NCBI GenBank assembly: GCA_027579435.1
Contig: JANBPK010001196.1
Span: 82,061 to 146,060 of the forward strand
From: Candolleomyces eurysporus
Taxonomy: Eukaryota > Basidiomycota > Agaricomycetes > Agaricales > Psathyrellaceae
Reading direction: 5' to 3'
Length of the DNA stretch: 64,000 nucleotides
A program made the translations under genes and the position numbers. Below the pieces are notes generated by a model. That model ran no database searches, was not told the origin of the DNA, and was given only the letters and a program-made list of their open reading frames with translations. Below are positions 58,622-64,000 of the stretch, piece after piece. How positions within the stretch are numbered: position 1 is the stretch's first letter; each line of letters begins with the position of its first letter.

Positions 58622-60383
58622 CTATGTCTTCAACTCTTCAAACGAAATGGCCCCCGACCCCATAGCCCCCGACCCCATAGCCACGTCTAACAGCAGGGAA
58701 GCCCCGACAAACAACCATGAGTACTGTGAAAGTGACCAAACCCCTACATATTTTTGAGCGAACAAGTAAGTGAAGGTTGCTATGTGAAGCTGAAGGAAGT
58801 AAACGCACCATACTGCCCATGCAAAGGCTTGGAGACCGTTGAGCTGTCCACAATGTACGTACGAGTTTGGCTGTCCACAGGACAGCGTCCCGTCACCACC
58901 CCGAAGAGCACGAGTGATAGCGCCAGCACTAGCAGCCCATAGGATGCAAGTAGGAAATAGACTAAAATGGAGCGACATCAGACTCGTAACGCCACGGCGC
59001 AGGAGGAAGTAGGCCGGAGACACTTACAAGATGAAGTTGGCTCCTACGCTCATCGTGACGGACCAAGGTCTTGTAACGATGAAGAATAAAATACCGACGA
59101 TCGTCCATATTGAGCAGAACAGTGTATATCTGAGTGAAACGGCAAAAGAGTTGGGTGGGAAGATGGAATCGGACCCATGTGATGCTGTTAATAGCCAGGA
59201 TGAAAATGCAATCTAGGTCTCGTTTAGTGCCATAGCCGCCAAATTCAGAGCTGAACATGAAGCACTCACCTCAATAAGCGAGAAAGCGATGATTAACCGA
59301 AAGAAGATTGCGAAGGTATTCCAGAGCGAACAACCAGGCTCAGTACCCATGACCCGTCTCAGAACGCGGCCAGAAGGAGCACCTTTGTTTGAGTGTGAAG
59401 GTTGCCTCAGGGACGCGGGCATTGGTGGTGGGGCAGGAAAGGACGATCGTGATCCAAGCTGGGGGACGGGGAAGGACGACCGTGATCCGAGTTGGGGGAC
59501 AGGGAAGGACGACCGTGATCCAAGTTCTGGAGCAGTGCCTAATGGCACTGCACTGTGACTCCGAGTTCCTCCTAGCACTGTCGGGGGGTAGAGAGCTGGT
59601 GACATTGGCGGCATGGGCTGTGAGAAATGTTGGCTAATTGAAGGACCTAAAGGCGATACAATAACGTTGACTCTAATTGGTGGGTGATTACACTCTGAAG
59701 GTCTCCTCGGCTCATATACTGGTGGAGGTGGGTCTAGCGGAGATTTTTCGGTTTGGCGCTGAGAAGAAGCGCCCTGTGATGAAGCGTGGGCTTTTCTACC
59801 CGGTGTACCTGTTGCTGATCTGGACGCCTGCTTATCGCCTCTACCATCTTGAGTTGGCAGTTTCTGAGGTTTCTTTGTAGCATCCTGTCTTCGTGAAGAG
59901 AAACTTCGCTCGCTTTCGGCCCGTTCTCCTCGTCCTCCTAGCTGACCGTCTTGTGGGATCGGATAGCGGATTCCTTCGGCAACAGGTGGATGTGGTGAGC
60001 GGATTTTTCTTGAGGAAGATTTTGGACTTGGGGTGAACCCATTCACTGAAGGGGGTCCAGGGGATACCTCTTGAGATTCGTCTGGAAAATCCTGTGAGAG
60101 CAACGGCCCGGGGTGCTGTCCTCGTGGTAGTTGGTGGTCACTTTGGCTTGCACCCTAATTCGACAGGTATCGTCGACCATGGTGTACCCACACTGAAGTA
60201 AATATGAGTGCGTTGGTTCGATCAAGAAGCTACACACCGGTTCCCTAGTGCTACGACTGTCCCCATCACCCTGTAGATAACGATCGCGATACGGTTAATC
60301 AAGGACAAAGGGACGGATATGCGCTCAAGTAGCGTTGTTAGAAATTTGCTACTGACCCTTTGGCGACGATCGGACCCTGGCAT
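58622..60383 (-). CDS. MARVEL-type tetraspan membrane protein with disordered N-terminus, 485 aa
   Basis: Six exons: 60357-60383, 60238-60270, 60142-60192, 59270-60091, 59028-59212, 58622-58961; phases agree (1458 nt). The start MPGSDRRQR at 60383 lies about 55 bp below a TATAAAAG box, and three short phase-0 exons lead into the large one. About 280 residues of Pro/Ser/Arg-rich sequence precede four hydrophobic stretches: WNTFAIFFRLIIAFSLIE, the segment from YTLFCSIWTIVGILFF, the one around CILWAASAGAIT, and AWAVWCVYFLQLHIATF. The CILWAASAGAIT...C...HCGQLNGLQAFAW pattern is that of fungal MARVEL-like proteins. Three tandem copies of an 11-residue unit (QLGSRSSFPVP) lie in the disordered part. 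It is probably a plasma-membrane or vesicle protein; the partner is unknown. Confidence 0.75.
59430..59530 (-). repeat. 33-bp in-frame minisatellite, three copies
   Basis: Three near-identical 33-bp units encode LGSRSSFP(V/A)P(Q/P) inside the MARVEL protein. The unit length keeps the frame. Confidence 0.8.
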
Positions 60384-60429
60384 GTTTGAGGAGGGTGAAG
60401 CAAAGATGAAGAAACTGGGTATTCTCAGC

Positions 60430-60440
60430 TTCTCTTTTAT
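60430..60440 (-). promoter_or_regulatory. TATA box of the MARVEL-type gene
   Basis: CTTATAAAAGA on the minus strand, about 55 bp upstream of the ATG at 60383; this decided the choice of start. Confidence 0.5.
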
Positions 60441-62793
60441 AAGATAGGCGCCCACATGATCTCTTCCATGGCTTCGGCATCTCCGGGAAGAATGTGTCAC
60501 AGTCATACTGAAACGTTAACGACAGACAGCCAGCGCTCCGGGCCTCCGACCAGTGAACGATACATGAGTATGAGTTTTCCTTTGTATTCAGAGGGTTCAA
60601 ATTGAATCCTTCGAACAGCGAACCACATTGGACGTATACCCTTTCTGGCTGTATTCCCGCCGACCAGACAACGAACGATCACTCGAAATGATCAACGTAA
60701 ACAAGAGGTGTAAAGAGAAGTAATTATATACAGCATACGATGACACCGTGTCAGGATAGCACAGCGACAAAACAATAGCTTCACCGTACTGGGTAAAAAT
60801 TACCGACACGACTAACGCCGAACAACTAGCAGTATAATAAATGGTATGGTTGTCGAGAGACACAGATCCGTTTAGTTGACGGTTCTTCCGAATCGAAATG
60901 ATCGTCCTCGAGGTTTCGTTTTGGGGTGCGATTAATTGAGATATGGTCCGAAGGAGGCTCTGTCGGCGGGGATCGAGCTGAGTAGTCGTGATATCGAAAA
61001 TTCCCAGTACGTGATCGTCGTGCTCTTCCATATATCTGCCCAAGTCTCCAAAATTTCGTTTTGAGCCTTCTTTGAGCCTATAGGGCCTCGGATTCTGCTG
61101 CTGAATGACTATTGCAGAGAGTTGGTGGTAAGATCCTTTCCAGCCTGCTCCCAAAGGTGGGACACGATCAATGTTGAAAAGCCGCCCGATGTCCTCCGGA
61201 ACCTAACGGTCCACTTTTCCATAGCTTCGAGCAGACCGGTGTCCTCCCCGGGTCCATCCCACGAATTGATAGATGGTAGGTGACATAATATAACGATCCA
61301 AGGGCTGGACAAAGCCTATCGGACCGATCAGTCCAGCTGCTGGTGAATACAAGGCAGGTCGCTTTTGAAGACGTGAACATAGTTACAAACATTGACAACG
61401 ATCAACGTACCATGCTTTCTTCTGCCTCCAGAGTCCACTGTGCCATCGGGTCATCGGCTCCGAAATAAATAAGATGTAGAATTCCTCGGTCTCCCTGGAG
61501 ATTATGGTAAATAGAAATGCCACCATGTGAAGCATCCCTTTCTTACAGGGTTTACGATACCCTAAGGAATATGAATATCGATCCCAAGAATAACACTGCG
61601 GGGACTGGGCTATGTGTGAGCGTATCACTTGGGCGGTAAATCGTGAGCATGGACAATTTTTACCAGCCGATGTTCGGCCAAATTAGTCTTTGTTTGCCGC
61701 GTGATCTAATCGTATCCAAACAATAATTTTGCGTATCTGTGTGTCAGGCATTTCCCGGCTCGGTAAATGAAACGTGTGTTCCCCATTTCCTTTGACTGCA
61801 CATCCCGGGAAAAGGTATCGCTGCATATTATCTGGGGCCTGTGCGAACATATAGTCTGAGCGGCTGATGTTCCGTCAATGAAACAAGAACGGAAATTGAT
61901 TCCCACATATTCCCATGTGCTCCACCAATGTTCCTGACCAGCAAACATCTTGTCAGATTTTTCATGTGCGAAACGGTTTACAGTGTATGTGCCACTCTAG
62001 CTAATAAGAGCTCAATTAATGTTTGCCCTCTCTATGTCCACTGGAAAAACAAAGGGCATCATATGATAACTTTGAGAGTCAAGTAAGTATCTTCCTAATT
62101 ATCTCAAAATATTATATTGACACCCAACACAGTTGAATCATGTCCCTATTATTTCCATTCAAGAAAAGTAAAATATCGGTGCGTTTTTGAGCTTCAGGGC
62201 CGGCGTTATTGAACTGCGAAATCGGTAGACTCGTCAGGGCACCGTTACGCTTATTTATACTGGCTCAGGATCCCATACGGATCCACCAACAGTGACACAG
62301 ATTCAGCGTGGAGTATGAGTCTGATCCCTCTCCCCCGTGGCTTAATGCATCGCCCTCGGTGGCTTTGATTTGATGGAGCCACCCCCTGGAATATCGTGCC
62401 GTGTTCACTGATCCAGCGTGCCTGTTATTTTCGAGGTAGCTCATCTTACCTTGACATTCCACTCTAGATCTGTATCACCGAGCAAGGGTGGGTGTCTTTC
62501 ATCTTCTGACAGGCTGATATGGCTCGCTGAGTAGCTGTTTGCGCTCGTATACATCTCACAAAGTCTCCCCCTGTGTAATGACAGGCGATTTTCCCATTCA
62601 TTTTCGCGTGCAAATGCGGTCGGAAGTTCGTCTTCTCTTCTTCCTTGGCTTTTCGTGTGTTCTCAAACCTTGGCTTGACCGATTTTGCTCCTTAGACCCT
62701 GCCTGTGCTCTACACCGGACGACGCTCAAGCTGCAAGCTCAATTGGAAAAATGGGCCGGCTCCACGTATTCTTCGATTCATATTTCTTCGACC
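60441..62793. other. Gene-poor stretch of 2.35 kb
   Basis: A minus-strand open frame of 185 codons (60597-61154) begins with a non-ATG codon, has no motif and mixed composition, and is not supported as a gene. Other frames are short. Some minus-strand fragments near 61,150-61,630 look protein-like but cannot be assembled. Confidence 0.35.
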
Positions 62794-63396
62794 ATGCCTC
62801 CCCGCCCGTCCCAGACCAAACCACCTATTCGCGATCCTGCAGTTCGCTCCTCAAAACGTACTGCCCACCGCCCGCCACCTCCATACCCATCAGACCCCCG
62901 CTCCTGCAAAGCATTCTTCCGTCGCTCAAAAGCTCGTCGTCACATTACAAGCCATGTTAATTCACTCCGTGCTCGATCGCCCACCCAGATACGCCCTCAC
63001 GCAGCGAGCCTTTCTCAGGTGAGTGTGTTCATGCTCACTTTCGTCATTCCTTATTTAACTTGTTCCTTTTACCTTTCAATGTCCACAGGGATTCCTAGAT
63101 CATGCTCCCCAATCTGAGGGTGGGAGAATGTCGACAACCTCTGATCACTTTCGGCCGTCGCATCCTCAGCCCTCCTTGGGCGTTTCGCCTTTGGATCCAG
63201 TGCCGGAGGAGCCATTCAATTTCGGTTTCACTTCCCCCCAAAATGTACCCCGTCAAACTGAAGTTCCCTGCAATGTCAGTTCCTCTTTGGCCGCTGTTCT
63301 CTGACTTGTCCCTGATGCCATAGGTTTTAGGAATGTGACCGTCTCGCTCTTTCTATCAGCCGGCTGAGTGATGCAATGGCTGCCTTGACGAGTTGA
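62794..63396 (+). CDS. Hypothetical proline/arginine-rich protein, 158 aa
   Basis: Three exons: 62794-63018, 63089-63274, 63331-63396; GT-AG introns, all phase 0. The start has a good context (ACCATGCC). The first exon is basic and Pro-rich (MPPRPSQTKPPIRD...FRRSKARRH), the second Pro/Ser-rich (HPQPSLGVSPLDPVPEEPFNF), and the last encodes a short amphipathic helix, ECDRLALSISRLSDAM. Skipping the last intron would end the protein at 63304 instead. No known domain is recognised; the basic start may direct it to the nucleus. A second, diverged copy of the last exon lies about 240 bp further on. Confidence 0.5.
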
Positions 63397-63690
63397 TATT
63401 CGTCTCCGTGATAGTACCTCGTCAATTGCAGGTGTATTGTATCGTAGGATGTGGTTGTTCCATTCAAATTCTTTGGTCGTGATTGCTCAAGGTCGCCCCA
63501 GTCAATACAAACGACGATTAGCCTCTACCCTCCGTCTTCTCTCTTCTTTTCCCCAGCTTATCCCCGATGCCGTAGTCTTTTTTTTAGGAATATGACCGTC
63601 TCACTCTTTCGATGAACCAGCTGAGTAATGATCTTGCATTCGATCTCTTGGTCCATCTCTTTACACCTGGGACGATATAATCATGCAACA
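63331..63690 (+). repeat. Tandem duplication of the last exon of the hypothetical gene
   Basis: The segment TTTTAG-GAATGTGACCGTCTC at about 63,325 recurs as TTTTAG-GAATATGACCGTCTC at about 63,585, each preceded by a CCC(T/C)GATGCC(A/G)TAG stretch. The second copy reads EYDRLTLSMNQLSND and then extends to a TAA near 63,680. It could be an alternative last exon. Confidence 0.6.
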
Positions 63691-64000
63691 TCAGGTGTTC
63701 TATTGAGCAGATTGTGAGCGGTATGTAAATCCCAACCTATTCTCCCGGGTACCCGGTGAAAGAGCTGCATCGCCAGCGACTCTCCTCGCACTTGAACGGC
63801 GAGGGATACTAGTGCTTGTGTCAGTAGACTAAGGGTACAATCACATAGATGTACTATATTATGGAAGGAAGCTGAGAGGGAAAACTACGAATCACGAAGA
63901 AACACAAAGAAAACATCCAGTATGGACTAGAATGTACTTGGGCACACTTGGGATCATCACTACGACCTGAGATACTTCTCAGAGATTCTAAGCTCCTCAG
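63691..64000. other. Intergenic to window end
   Basis: I see no gene. Confidence 0.4.

Noticed and set aside
60597..61154. Minus-strand open frame of 185 codons
   Set aside because: It starts at a non-ATG codon, has no motif, no splice-consistent extension and mixed composition. Probably a chance frame.
1..64000. Transposable elements with intact reverse transcriptase, integrase or transposase
   Set aside because: None of the long frames shows RT, integrase, DDE or helicase motifs. Only the short R1-R3 repeats and segmental duplications are visible.
1..64000. CRISPR arrays, operons or bacterial-type features
   Set aside because: Dense spliceosomal introns and fungal gene families show eukaryotic DNA. 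No regularly spaced short repeats were found.

Overview
This is nuclear DNA of a filamentous basidiomycete, most likely an Agaricomycete. The evidence is many short GT-AG introns (about 45-120 bp), expanded FunK1 'fungal-type' protein kinases, repeat-less NACHT NLR proteins, a laccase, and an Nup53, a Cdc4 and an ERMP1-like protease that all look fungal. The genus cannot be named from the sequence alone.

Layout. Positions 1-8,021 hold three near-identical NACHT NLR genes on the minus strand, in direct tandem units of about 3.15 kb. An M28 membrane metallopeptidase gene (9,417-12,699, plus) separates them from a fourth NLR (13,620-16,719, minus), which has the same NACHT body but a different proline-rich first exon. 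Positions 16.7-40.3 kb are accessory: a FunK1 relic, a divergent FunK1 pair (17,820-23,625), a FunK1 pseudogene (24.3-26.2 kb), two genes of a CCCH/DUF7923-like family (26.6-30.6 kb), a second divergent FunK1 pair (32,023-37,730) and a third CCCH/DUF7923-like gene (38,814-40,349). Each pair joins one long kinase (837 or 848 aa) on minus to one shorter kinase on plus, across a 666-677 bp shared promoter. This suggests a duplicated module of two divergent kinases plus a putative NYN/PIN-like CCCH protein.

Positions 43.0-60.4 kb look conserved: a Cdc4-type F-box/WD40 gene, a salicylate-hydroxylase-like FAD monooxygenase, NUP53, a tiny secreted-protein gene, a 14-exon laccase and a MARVEL-type membrane protein. 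A small proline/arginine-rich hypothetical gene with a duplicated last exon lies at 62.8-63.7 kb.

How the genes may work together. NACHT proteins are signal-transducing STAND ATPases, FunK1 members are kinase-like, and the CCCH proteins are probably RNA-directed. Their clustering next to tandem duplication, an exon swap and pseudogenes is what a fast-evolving recognition or signalling locus would look like. That functional link is inference.

Quality note. Six single N bases, most beside homopolymers, and at least two frameshifts in C8 runs (FunK1-5) look like sequencing errors. Several genes therefore read as broken when they probably are not. Exon coordinates below were derived by hand from splice sites, reading phase and alignment between paralogues.
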